This document shows positions 1-5,332 of a DNA stretch of 6,025 nt, in pieces (the first letter of the stretch is position 1; each line of letters begins with the position of its first letter). The position numbers and the translations under genes are program-made. The stretch is from Faecalimonas sp. Lineage in GTDB: Bacteria; Bacillota_A; Clostridia; Lachnospirales; Lachnospiraceae. The notes beneath the pieces were generated by a model that was given only the letters and a program-made list of their open reading frames with translations, was not told where the DNA came from and did not search any database. The stretch spans positions 1 to 6,025 of the forward strand of contig JAPFCT010000378.1 in assembly GCA_026169575.1 (NCBI GenBank). The letters are read 5' to 3'.

Positions 1-98
1 CAATCGACGCGCACCCGCATAGCGGGTGGATTATTGTTTCGCCCATCTCCATTTTTCGGATCAGCGAAAAACTCCAATGGGCTCAACAGACTAAAGTC
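1..98. other. Structured non-coding segment, possible end of a mobile element
   Basis: No convincing reading frame covers this segment. It contains a perfect 7-bp hairpin (CACCCGC 12-18, loop ATA, GCGGGTG 22-28). It also contains a nested structure: GCCCAT 41-46 pairs with ATGGGC 77-82, and inside it TTTTTCG 52-58 pairs with CGAAAAA 65-71 around a 6-base loop. A short GAC-TAAA-GTC palindrome follows at 89-98. The segment is about half GC and switches abruptly to almost pure A/T at about base 101. Subterminal hairpins of this kind are typical of IS200/IS605-type transposon ends, and the composition step would fit an insertion boundary. No transposase is visible, so this is inference; a structured RNA or the 3' region of a gene to the left is equally possible. 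Confidence 0.35.
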
Positions 99-106
99 CA
101 TATTAA

Positions 107-138
107 AAAAATTAAAAAAATAAATTTTTTTAATTTTT
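107..138. repeat. Perfect 15-bp all-A/T inverted repeat
   Basis: Bases 107-121 are the exact reverse complement of 124-138, separated by AA. In a real hairpin the last T-A pair would open to give a 4-base loop. The repeat ends three bases before the -35 box of the tRNA promoter. It could be a two-way terminator for whatever lies to the left, because the arms supply their own A and T tracts. It could also act as an A-tract (UP-element-like) activator of the tRNA promoter. The sequence shows the palindrome; the role is inference. Confidence 0.6.
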
Positions 139-141
139 CTG

Positions 142-170
142 TTGACAAATCCTTTTGAATCATGTATAGT
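142..170 (+). promoter_or_regulatory. Sigma-70/A-type promoter of the tRNA-Gly gene
   Basis: A consensus -35 box TTGACA (142-147) is separated by exactly 17 bases from a near-consensus -10 box TATAGT (165-170). Transcription would start near base 177, giving a leader of about 34 bases before the tRNA. The A/T-rich tract immediately upstream fits a strong stable-RNA promoter. Confidence 0.85.
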
Positions 171-210
171 ATGTATTGTTCAAGGGAACACAAAAACAAA
201 ATAAAAAAAC

Positions 211-282
211 GCACGAGTGGCTCAGTGGTGGAGTATCGCCTTGCCAAGGCGAGGGTCGCGGGTTCAAATCCCGTCTCGTGCT
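211..282 (+). tRNA. tRNA-Gly (anticodon GCC)
   Basis: The sequence folds as a full cloverleaf. The acceptor stem is GCACGAG 211-217 with CTCGTGC 275-281, and T282 is the discriminator. The D stem is 220-223 with 231-234, including one G-U pair. The anticodon stem is TCGCC 236-240 with GGCGA 248-252. The 7-base loop TTGCCAA (241-247) places GCC at 243-245, which reads glycine codons GGC and GGU. The T stem is 258-262 with 270-274 and its loop is TTCAAAT. The 3' CCA is not encoded (CTT follows T282), so it must be added by tRNA nucleotidyltransferase. The gene stands alone between its own promoter and terminator. Confidence 0.96.
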
Positions 283-286
283 CTTC

Positions 287-317
287 AAAAACTTTACAGA
301 TTTCTGTAAAGTTTTTT
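287..317 (+). terminator. Intrinsic terminator of the tRNA-Gly gene
   Basis: A 9-bp stem (ACTTTACAG 291-299, loop ATTT, CTGTAAAGT 304-312) is followed by a run of T (312-317). The upstream A's (287-290) can extend the stem by pairing with the first T's. It begins only a few bases after the tRNA 3' end, as expected for a single-gene tRNA unit. Confidence 0.9.
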
Positions 318-411
318 CTTTTCATAAGCTATCCTTTGACAGAAGCTCCCTGCATTTTCACTTCCACCATTTTCCGTAAAAGAATCCTTCATCTCGATAC
401 ACATTACGATG

Positions 412-444
412 AATGGTGCTGCTACATTTCGCGACAGCACCATT
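412..444. repeat. 10-bp inverted repeat in the tRNA / surface-protein intergenic region
   Basis: AATGGTGCTG (412-421) pairs perfectly with CAGCACCATT (435-444) around a 13-base loop. A second pairing, ATGAATGG (409-416) with CCATTCAT (447-454), competes with it. It lies about 100 bases past the stop of the minus-strand surface-protein gene, but no U-tract follows on that strand. On the plus strand only TTTT-CC follows, so it would be a weak intrinsic terminator at best. A factor-dependent 3'-end structure or a dispersed palindrome is possible. No protein-coding gene is seen between 318 and 547. Confidence 0.5.
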
Positions 445-491
445 TTCCATTCATAAATCATTCTTTTCCAGTTTCTGTAGTACTGAATTTC

Positions 492-514
492 TTTCCCGAC
501 ACTCCTCCGGGAAA
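492..514. repeat. 7-bp inverted repeat just downstream of the surface-protein gene
   Basis: TTTCCCG (492-498) pairs with CGGGAAA (508-514) around a 9-base loop. It lies about 34 bases past the minus-strand stop codon, where a terminator stem would be expected. The bases that follow on the minus strand (GAAATTC) are not a T-run, so a classical intrinsic terminator is not supported. It may simply protect the mRNA 3' end. Confidence 0.35.
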
Positions 515-547
515 CACAAGGACAATTCCAATACTATGGTTGAACCT

Positions 548-2134
548 CTACTGTTTCTTTTTCTTATTTCGCACGATCACATATCCGGCTATGGTTGCCG
601 CCGCCACTACGAGGATCACATACAGAACTACCTGCGTAGTATCTCCGGTCTTTGCCGCCTTCTTTGCGGCATCTTTTCTCGCCTGCTCCTCACGTTGTGC
701 CTCTGTACCAGCTTTGATCGTAATCTCTTTTATATCTGTCTGTTCTGTACTCTGCCATGTGCCATTGGTGAACTCTTGTTCTCGGAAAGACGCAAGCACT
801 TTATAAAATCCGGCTTTGTGTACCTGAAATCCTGCCTCTCCCTCTGTATTTCTCCAGTCAAACTGATTTTCTATCTTCCAGCTCTCCGGAATATATCTCG
901 TGTCACCTTCTACCGGCTCATCATTGTCCTGCCCTGCGCCGTAGAGATGGAAAGTGATCGTCTCATCCAGAGGATAATTGATATCTGTTTTCAAGTCTGC
1001 AATCTGATTCCTGGATGCGTCTGCCTTCCTGCTCAGCCGCTCTACGCTCTCTGTCTCCCGGTAGTCACAACGATTACATTTCCGTGTCCGTTCCCCTCTC
1101 TCGGTTGTTGTGCTCTCCTTTGTAACACTCCATTCACCCAACTCATGTCCAAGCGCTTCTCCTTCTGTATAATCGCAGCCTTCCCGCTGACATTTTGCCG
1201 GCTCTGTGCAGGTCGCTTTCGAAAGATCATGTCCGAGCGCCTCACCTTCTGTGTAATCGCAGCCTTCCCGCTGACATTTTGCCGGCTCTGTGCAGGTCGC
1301 TTTCAAAAGATCATGTCCAAGTGCAGGCTCTGTATAGTCACATCCCTTTCGCTGACATCTTGCTTCTTCTGTGCAGGTTGCTTTGGAAAGATCGTGTCCA
1401 AGCGCCTCACCTTCTGTGTAATCACAGCCTTCCCGCTGACATTTTGCCGGCTCTGTGCAGGTCGCTTCTGAAAGGTCGTGTCCGAGCGCCTCACCCTCTG
1501 TGTAATCACAGCCTTCCCGCTGACATTTTGCCGACTCTGTGCAGGTCGCTTTGGAAAGATCGTGTCCAAGTGCAGGTTCTGTATAGTCACATCCTTTTCG
1601 CTGACATCTTGCTTCTTCTGTGCAGGTTGCTTCTGAAAGATCATGTCCTAATTTTTCTTCCAGCAATGCTCCGCAGTTCTTACATACCGAATCTTCCGTG
1701 CAGGTCGCCGGATCTCCTACATGCGAAAGTACACTGACTGTCACCGTATAAGAAACCTTTTGTCCCCGATACTCCACGGTACACGTTCTTGGCACTGAAA
1801 AATCTTCTTGTTTTACCATACCACTCTGCTCCGGCATCTGCTGTCCATCCCCAGATAATGATTTCAATGGCTCAAACGCTACTACCGCATCAATCGGATT
1901 ACAGATGATCTCTGCGACAAGCGCTGTAAGATCTGTATCACACGGAAGTCCTGCCACCTCGATTTTCTGCTGCTGATCATCGATGATCCCTTTTACTCCC
2001 TGGATCTTAAATTCTGTAATCTTAGGGGTAACTGCTGCCGGCAAAGTATCTTCTGCCAACACCTGCATCTGTGACATACTGCATAACATCATCGCTGTCA
2101 TCAAACATGAAATCCATTTTTTGATTGTCTTCAT
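548..2134 (-). CDS. Secreted, membrane/wall-anchored Cys-His repeat surface protein
   Basis: I do not recognise a named family for the whole 528-residue protein; the function is unknown. I chose ATG at 2134 because AGGAGG lies 7 bases upstream. An in-frame ATG at 2152 overlaps that site and would add six residues (MEGGDF). Residues 1-27 are a signal peptide (KTIKK, hydrophobic core, cleavage near VLA-ED). Residues 38-137 look like a DUF5018-type beta-sandwich. Residues 163-328 are six 27/28-residue Cys/His repeats, flanked by degenerate copies with CxxC pairs (about 138-162 and 329-365). Residues 380-475 look like an Ig-like beta domain. A charged stalk (478-494) leads to KTGD (495-498), a membrane helix (502-521) and the basic end NKKKKQ. 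This resembles a Gram-positive sorting signal, but LPxTG is replaced by AAKTG. The gene is monocistronic, divergent from the LUD gene. Adhesion or metal/ligand binding is only a guess. Confidence 0.88.
   Translation of the reverse strand: MKTIKKWISCLMTAMMLCSMSQMQVLAEDTLPAAVTPKITEFKIQGVKGIIDDQQQKIEVAGLPCDTDLTALVAEIICNPIDAVVAFEPLKSLSGDGQQMPEQSGMVKQEDFSVPRTCTVEYRGQKVSYTVTVSVLSHVGDPATCTEDSVCKNCGALLEEKLGHDLSEATCTEEARCQRKGCDYTEPALGHDLSKATCTESAKCQREGCDYTEGEALGHDLSEATCTEPAKCQREGCDYTEGEALGHDLSKATCTEEARCQRKGCDYTEPALGHDLLKATCTEPAKCQREGCDYTEGEALGHDLSKATCTEPAKCQREGCDYTEGEALGHELGEWSVTKESTTTERGERTRKCNRCDYRETESVERLSRKADASRNQIADLKTDINYPLDETITFHLYGAGQDNDEPVEGDTRYIPESWKIENQFDWRNTEGEAGFQVHKAGFYKVLASFREQEFTNGTWQSTEQTDIKEITIKAGTEAQREEQARKDAAKKAAKTGDTTQVVLYVILVVAAATIAGYVIVRNKKKKQ
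1151..1648 (-). repeat. Six tandem 81/84-bp repeats in A-B-B-A-B-B order (Cys/His motif)
   Basis: Read on the minus strand, the units are 1648-1568 (A, 27 aa), 1567-1484 (B, 28 aa), 1483-1400 (B), 1399-1319 (A), 1318-1235 (B) and 1234-1151 (B). Each begins GHDL and carries His and three Cys with spacing H-x6-C-x5-C-x4-C. A units contain EEARCQRKGC and end EPAL; B units contain AKCQREGC and end EGEAL. The A-B-B block of 249 bp therefore occurs twice. By hand comparison the corresponding units differ at about 5, 6 and 8 positions, although neighbouring B units are about as similar, so gene conversion is also possible. The low divergence suggests recent expansion and likely copy-number variation between strains. 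Confidence 0.92.
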
Positions 2135-2141
2135 AAAATCC

Positions 2142-2147
2142 CCTCCT
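2142..2147 (-). promoter_or_regulatory. Ribosome-binding site that decides the surface-protein start
   Basis: The minus strand reads AGGAGG here, 7 bases before ATG at 2134. The alternative in-frame ATG at 2152-2150 lies upstream of this site and would place the Shine-Dalgarno inside the coding sequence, so the shorter start is preferred. The signal peptide also begins naturally with MKTIKK at the shorter start. Confidence 0.85.
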
Positions 2148-2179
2148 TCCACATCCGAGGTTTTTGTATTCTTTTTTAT

Positions 2180-2185
2180 ATTATA
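2180..2185 (-). promoter_or_regulatory. Probable -10 box for the surface-protein gene
   Basis: The minus strand carries a perfect TATAAT here in a very AT-rich stretch, which would give a leader of roughly 40 bases. No good -35 hexamer is present 16-18 bases upstream and there is no TGn extension. The promoter may therefore need an activator or another sigma factor, or the match may be chance in AT-rich DNA. Confidence 0.45.
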
Positions 2186-2344
2186 CTATATTTCAGATTT
2201 TTACTCTACTATTTTATTAATATTCTGTTTTTTCTGCCATTATTCACAAATGTAGTTCTTTGTTTCCTTACATTCAAAAACAATTTTCGTCTTTTCTGCT
2301 GAAAACATTTTATTCCGACACGCAAATCTCCTTTTCATTCACGC
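2186..2344. other. AT-rich divergent intergenic core with no gene seen
   Basis: This is the middle of the roughly 315-base gap between the divergent surface-protein and LUD genes. Its T-rich plus strand holds no open frame with a ribosome-binding site, no tRNA and no convincing long hairpin. I see only the two outward promoters at its flanks. Confidence 0.6.
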
Positions 2345-2373
2345 TTGCCCTCGGTTCATAATTACGGTATGAT
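2345..2373 (+). promoter_or_regulatory. Probable promoter of the LUD-domain gene
   Basis: TTGCCC (2345-2350) and TATGAT (2368-2373) are separated by exactly 17 bases. A start near 2380 would give a leader of about 70 bases that contains the 2388-2415 hairpin. Confidence 0.6.
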
Positions 2374-2387
2374 AAGAAAAAACAGAT

Positions 2388-2415
2388 GGACTACATGCTT
2401 TCAGAGTCGTAGTCC
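2388..2415 (+). repeat. Hairpin in the LUD mRNA leader
   Basis: GGACTAC (2388-2394) pairs with GTAGTCC (2409-2415) around a 14-base loop. It ends about 20 bases before the ribosome-binding site. There is no T-tract after it, so it is not a terminator. It could be an operator palindrome or a leader stabiliser; no known riboswitch class is recognised. Confidence 0.45.
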
Positions 2416-2449
2416 CATGCAAGACACATTTTTATAAGGGGGTATCTCT

Positions 2450-3103
2450 ATGACACAGACAACTATCGCAACACCAAAACAGCAGGCACGCGAAGCGCTG
2501 GCAAATACGATCATCAAAAAACTGGAAAAACGAAATATGGAAGGGTACTACTGTCCGACGGCAGCAGATGCAGTTCAGCAGGCCCTCTCCTTTATCCCGT
2601 CCAAATCTTCCGTAAGTTTCGGAGGCTCTGTCACACTGGAAGAAACCGGAATGCTCCAGGCGCTCCGTGAGGCTGACGTAGAACTCATTGACCGCGGACT
2701 TGCCCGCACTCCAAAAGAGCGGAAGGACGTATACTTAAAAAGTGCAGCTTCCGATTTCTTCTTTATGAGCTCCAACGCCATTACGATCGACGGAGAACTG
2801 ATCAATATCGACGGGAACGGAAACCGTCTCGCCTGCCTGATCCATGGACCAGAGCATGTTATCATCCTTGCGGGAATGAATAAAATTGTCACGGACGTTC
2901 CATCCGGAATCGCACGCGTTCAAAATATTGCTACTCCTGCAAATGCGGCAAGACTTCAGACAAACACACCTTGTAAAGTAACCGGTGCATGTGCCGACTG
3001 CCATTCTGCCGATTGTATGTGCTGCCAGGTCGTTGTCACAAGACACTCCAGACATACCGGGCGGATCAAAGTCATTTTGATCGGAGAAGTTTTCGGATAT
3101 TAA
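2450..3103 (+). CDS. LUD-domain (LutC/YkgG-like, DUF162) lactate-utilisation-type protein
   Basis: This 217-residue protein matches the length and pattern of stand-alone LUD-domain proteins annotated as lactate utilisation protein. The ATG has an AAGGGGG ribosome-binding site 7 bases upstream. Visible landmarks are a helical N-terminus (8-48), FGGS (57-60), a segment around 100-126 with DFFFMSSNAIT followed by DGELINIDGNGNR, and a conserved GMNKIV (142-147). A Cys-rich tail carries C175, C181, C184, C189, C191 and C192 in the order PC, CADC, CMCC. In the LutABC pathway the LUD subunit works with Fe-S proteins LutA and LutB in L-lactate oxidation. Neither lies here, so a lactate role is inherited from the family name only. 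The Cys cluster could bind metal or an Fe-S cluster. The gene has its own promoter and converges on the MFS gene. Confidence 0.9.
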   Translation: MTQTTIATPKQQAREALANTIIKKLEKRNMEGYYCPTAADAVQQALSFIPSKSSVSFGGSVTLEETGMLQALREADVELIDRGLARTPKERKDVYLKSAASDFFFMSSNAITIDGELINIDGNGNRLACLIHGPEHVIILAGMNKIVTDVPSGIARVQNIATPANAARLQTNTPCKVTGACADCHSADCMCCQVVVTRHSRHTGRIKVILIGEVFGY

Positions 3104-3171
3104 TACAGACAAACTATTCACAGAATTTTTTTCTCAAAAGAATTTTCTGCTAAATAAAATACCATAAAAAG

Positions 3172-3224
3172 TGCCGGCAGTTCATCCAACTGAGATTTTC
3201 TCACAAAGATGTCCTTCCCCGGCA
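3172..3224. terminator. Branched two-way terminator between the LUD and MFS genes
   Basis: TGCCGG (3172-3177) pairs with CCGGCA (3219-3224). Inside it sit CAGTT 3178-3182 with AACTG 3188-3192, and an overlapping alternative TGAGA 3191-3195 with TCTCA 3199-3203. On the minus strand the closing stem is followed by C-TTTTT, which suits termination of the MFS mRNA ending at 3230. On the plus strand TTTT and a T-rich run follow, so it could also stop LUD transcripts. The long branched loop is unusual for a simple terminator. Confidence 0.65.
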
Positions 3225-3229
3225 TTTTC

Positions 3230-4468
3230 CTATTTTTCTGTCTTTTTGTTTCTTTGTGCCTGTATTTTTTCAGAATCCTTTAATCCCACCGATAACAAAA
3301 GCCCCAGCAAATTTATTCCAAAGGCAAACACAAATAAATACCGGTAATTCCATTCATAGAGCATCCCACTCAGAAATGTACCGATACTGAATGACACGAG
3401 ATTGATCCCTCCGATCACTCCCCAGAAGCGGTTGACCTCTTCCTCCGAGAAATTCGCAAACACATAGGCATTCATCACATTGTCAAGCGCGGTCGCAAGC
3501 CCAGCAAGAACCACTGCAAAAATAAATAGATTCCGGTTGCCCGAAGCATACAGCGGAAGCAGGCACATCAAGATCAGAATATCCATCTGGAATAATTTCT
3601 TCTTGTTAAACCTGTCAATCGCCACACCTCCGGTAATCGCAAGAACTGCCGATAAAAAGGTGGACGAAGAAAAAATATAAAACACAGAGTTCTCCCGGAT
3701 TCCGGTCTGCGTCGCAATCAGCGGCAGATAGTTTGCATACCCTCCTGAAATTCCAAGCAAAAATACTACCCCAAGATAATATAGCATCTCCCTGCTAAAC
3801 CCTACTTTCTTTCCATCGTTCCTGCTATCTGTCGATGTTTCTTCCTTTTTCTGCTCCTCCTGCTCAATTTCAAACTCTTCTCTCTGCGCTTCAGGCAGCG
3901 CCTTCTCCAGTCGCCAGATACAGTAAAATACGATCAGAAAAATCATGCTGTAACAGATCCATATAAAATTCATATCTCCAAGAAACTGCCGGATCGAACC
4001 GATCAGCAAAAGTCCCAGGAAACATCCCGCATATAAAAACGCATCCCGGATTCCAAAAACAATGCCGACGCGTTCCTTTGCCTCAAATCCCAAAATAGGA
4101 TTTAGGATCACATTCACTACACTCGTTGTCGTAAGAAGCATCGCAAAGCCTGCGAATACAAGCACCGGAGTCGATGTCCGCGTAAACAGAAGCAACACGC
4201 ACACATCGGAAACTATAACGAATTTCAATATTCGGAACTTTCTTTTTAATGTCTGCATCGAAACCGGCACAACAATCACAGCCCGGATCACGCGTGTCAC
4301 CGCCAGAAGCGTTCCATATAACATGATATTGATTCCCTTTTCCTCGAAAAACAACGGAATTACAATATCCATACTGTCTTCCGCCATAAAATAGAAAAAG
4401 AAACTTGCAATAATCATGATTGTCACTTTATCCATCCCATATTTTTTGATCTTTGTTTGTAATGACAT
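3230..4468 (-). CDS. Major facilitator superfamily (MFS) transporter, substrate unknown
   Basis: This is a 412-residue integral membrane protein of normal MFS length. About 12 hydrophobic segments fall into two halves. They are joined by a very charged cytoplasmic linker (about 191-223, rich in E, K, Q). The second half contains GGVAIDRFNKKK (280-291), which matches the MFS motif-A pattern in a cytoplasmic loop. The first-half equivalent is degenerate (SMQTLKRKF, 70-78). The C-terminus is a short basic tail (RNKKTEK). An AGAGGA ribosome-binding site lies 7 bases before the ATG. MFS proteins move small molecules by proton- or solute-coupled transport; efflux and uptake cannot be told apart here. 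The gene is alone on its strand, divergent from the DUF2975 gene and convergent with the LUD gene. I see no convincing -10/-35 pair for it. Confidence 0.9.
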   Translation of the reverse strand: MSLQTKIKKYGMDKVTIMIIASFFFYFMAEDSMDIVIPLFFEEKGINIMLYGTLLAVTRVIRAVIVVPVSMQTLKRKFRILKFVIVSDVCVLLLFTRTSTPVLVFAGFAMLLTTTSVVNVILNPILGFEAKERVGIVFGIRDAFLYAGCFLGLLLIGSIRQFLGDMNFIWICYSMIFLIVFYCIWRLEKALPEAQREEFEIEQEEQKKEETSTDSRNDGKKVGFSREMLYYLGVVFLLGISGGYANYLPLIATQTGIRENSVFYIFSSSTFLSAVLAITGGVAIDRFNKKKLFQMDILILMCLLPLYASGNRNLFIFAVVLAGLATALDNVMNAYVFANFSEEEVNRFWGVIGGINLVSFSIGTFLSGMLYEWNYRYLFVFAFGINLLGLLLSVGLKDSEKIQAQRNKKTEK

Positions 4469-4522
4469 CTCTCTTTCCTCTTGGGTTACTATTTACCCTC
4501 TCATTCCTCGTATAAAGCTTTT

Positions 4523-4539
4523 TTAATGTTTATCATTAA
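4523..4539. promoter_or_regulatory. Palindromic operator candidate in the MFS/DUF2975 divergent region
   Basis: TTAATG (4523-4528) and CATTAA (4534-4539) form an inverted repeat with a 5-base spacer, the geometry of a dimeric repressor site. It lies 7 bases upstream of the -35 box of the DUF2975 gene and inside the region that must hold the MFS promoter, so one protein could act on both. The AT-rich background makes chance occurrence quite possible. Confidence 0.35.
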
Positions 4540-4546
4540 TTTATTA

Positions 4547-4575
4547 TTGATTTATATATATTTTCTTGCTATAAT
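4547..4575 (+). promoter_or_regulatory. Promoter of the DUF2975 gene (extended -10)
   Basis: TTGATT (4547-4552) is followed after exactly 17 bases by a perfect TATAAT (4570-4575), which is preceded by TGC (4567-4569), an extended -10. The start would be near 4582, giving a leader of about 55 bases. Confidence 0.8.
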
Positions 4576-4594
4576 ATTTTCACAAAGATAACTG

Positions 4595-4606
4595 ATCGCA
4601 AGCGAT
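4595..4606 (+). promoter_or_regulatory. ATCGC-AA-GCGAT palindrome just downstream of the start site
   Basis: A perfect 5+5 inverted repeat with a 2-base centre lies about 13 bases after the predicted transcription start of the DUF2975 gene. The two-base centre is too short for a stable RNA loop, so a DNA operator is the more natural reading. No regulator gene is present to test this in the window. Confidence 0.3.
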
Positions 4607-4622
4607 ATTCATTTCCCTTTTC

Positions 4623-4631
4623 AAAGGAGGT
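4623..4631 (+). promoter_or_regulatory. Near-perfect Shine-Dalgarno of the DUF2975 gene
   Basis: AAAGGAGGT is fully complementary to the 16S anti-Shine-Dalgarno tail. The GGAGG core ends 7 bases before ATG at 4638. A second ATG directly follows at 4641, and the spacing favours the first. Confidence 0.9.
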
Positions 4632-4637
4632 CTTTCT

Positions 4638-5261
4638 ATGATGGCAATATCAGATTCTGTTTCTCGCCAACAGTCAACACATCCGGGGCAGAAGCATCAT
4701 GCACTTTGCAGGTGGATTTTCTCCCTCTATGCACTTTACCTGTTTTTTATGATTGCAGGTTCTGTCTGTAATCTTGTTTTCCTCTGCGGTTCGCCGGCAG
4801 ACAGTATCTCTTTGACCAATACCGGAAATGGCGTGAAGATTCAGCTTCTTTTCGGTTTTCTGAGACTTTCTGAAGGCTATCTTCCACCAGATTATATGAA
4901 TACTTCCGCACAACTGCTTGGCATCCCAATGCTGCTTTTGGATCTGCTTCTAGAGTACCTTCCACAAGTTCTGATCTGTATACAGCTTCAGAAGATTTTC
5001 CGGAAATTAAAGACAACTGCAACCCCTTTCTTTCCGGAGATTGTATCCTACATCAGCCGGATCGCGTACAGTATGCTGTTTCTCGGTCTCTTTAGTCAGT
5101 TTCTGTTACAGACGATTGTATTTTTCATCGCATATCAGACATTTTATTTTAGCAATCCAGTACGATTTTCGTGGGTTCTCGCCGGATGTATCACACTGCT
5201 GCTCGCAGATATTTTCAGACGTGGCTGTGTGCTTCAGAAAGAATCTGATGAAACTTTATAA
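4638..5261 (+). CDS. DUF2975-family membrane protein
   Basis: This 207-residue protein has four hydrophobic segments at about 26-50, 93-115, 140-166 and 176-192. The family hallmarks are a second-half TPF..EIV..I.RIAY pattern (129-144) and the C-terminal IFRRGCVLQ followed by ESDETL (202-207). DUF2975 proteins have no proven biochemical role. They are commonly encoded next to a small Cro/YozG-like helix-turn-helix protein and are suspected to form a membrane protein/regulator pair. Here no such gene follows: after the stop at 5261 there are about 109 bases and then a convergent gene. The extra N-terminal stretch (1-24, polar) is weakly conserved in appearance. The strong promoter and ribosome-binding site suggest good expression once derepressed. 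Confidence 0.85.
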   Translation: MMAISDSVSRQQSTHPGQKHHALCRWIFSLYALYLFFMIAGSVCNLVFLCGSPADSISLTNTGNGVKIQLLFGFLRLSEGYLPPDYMNTSAQLLGIPMLLLDLLLEYLPQVLICIQLQKIFRKLKTTATPFFPEIVSYISRIAYSMLFLGLFSQFLLQTIVFFIAYQTFYFSNPVRFSWVLAGCITLLLADIFRRGCVLQKESDETL

Positions 5262-5301
5262 AACTTGCCCGGCAGCAGGCAGATTTCCCACTGTATTTTC
5301 C

Positions 5302-5332
5302 AAGACAGCTTGTCCACAGCAGGCTGTCTTTC
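5302..5332. terminator. Probable two-way terminator between the DUF2975 and ABC permease genes
   Basis: AAGACAGC (5302-5309) pairs with GCTGTCTT (5323-5330) around a 13-base loop. On the plus strand a short T-run ends at 5331. On the minus strand only TT-GG follows, so termination of the ABC transcript would be weak. It sits between two convergent stop codons, where a shared terminator is expected. Confidence 0.6.

Noticed and set aside
162..806. Open frames crossing the tRNA gene on both strands
   Set aside because: They run through a tRNA and its terminator, lack ribosome-binding sites and give no protein-like sequence.
413..1471. Long 352-codon open frame on the plus strand opposite the surface-protein gene
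   Set aside because: It is antisense to a well-supported gene and has no ribosome-binding site. It stays open because the repeated Cys/His units lack stops in that frame; its Cys- and Leu-rich product is a mirror of the repeats.
1151..1648. CRISPR array reading of the regularly spaced repeats
   Set aside because: Units are contiguous, in frame, without unique spacers, and encode a consistent protein repeat.
1195..1737. Repetitive open frames of 113-180 codons on both strands in the repeat region
   Set aside because: Tandem 81/84-bp units whose length is a multiple of three keep several frames open together. None has a start signal, and only the minus-strand frame with signal peptide and anchor makes protein sense.
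2135..2152. Earlier ATG at 2152 as start of the surface protein
   Set aside because: It would place the AGGAGG site inside the coding region and prefix the signal peptide with MEGGDF; the ATG at 2134 has the correctly spaced ribosome-binding site.
2575..3121. Minus-strand open frames opposite the LUD gene
   Set aside because: They are shadows of a strongly family-like plus-strand gene, with no start signals of their own.
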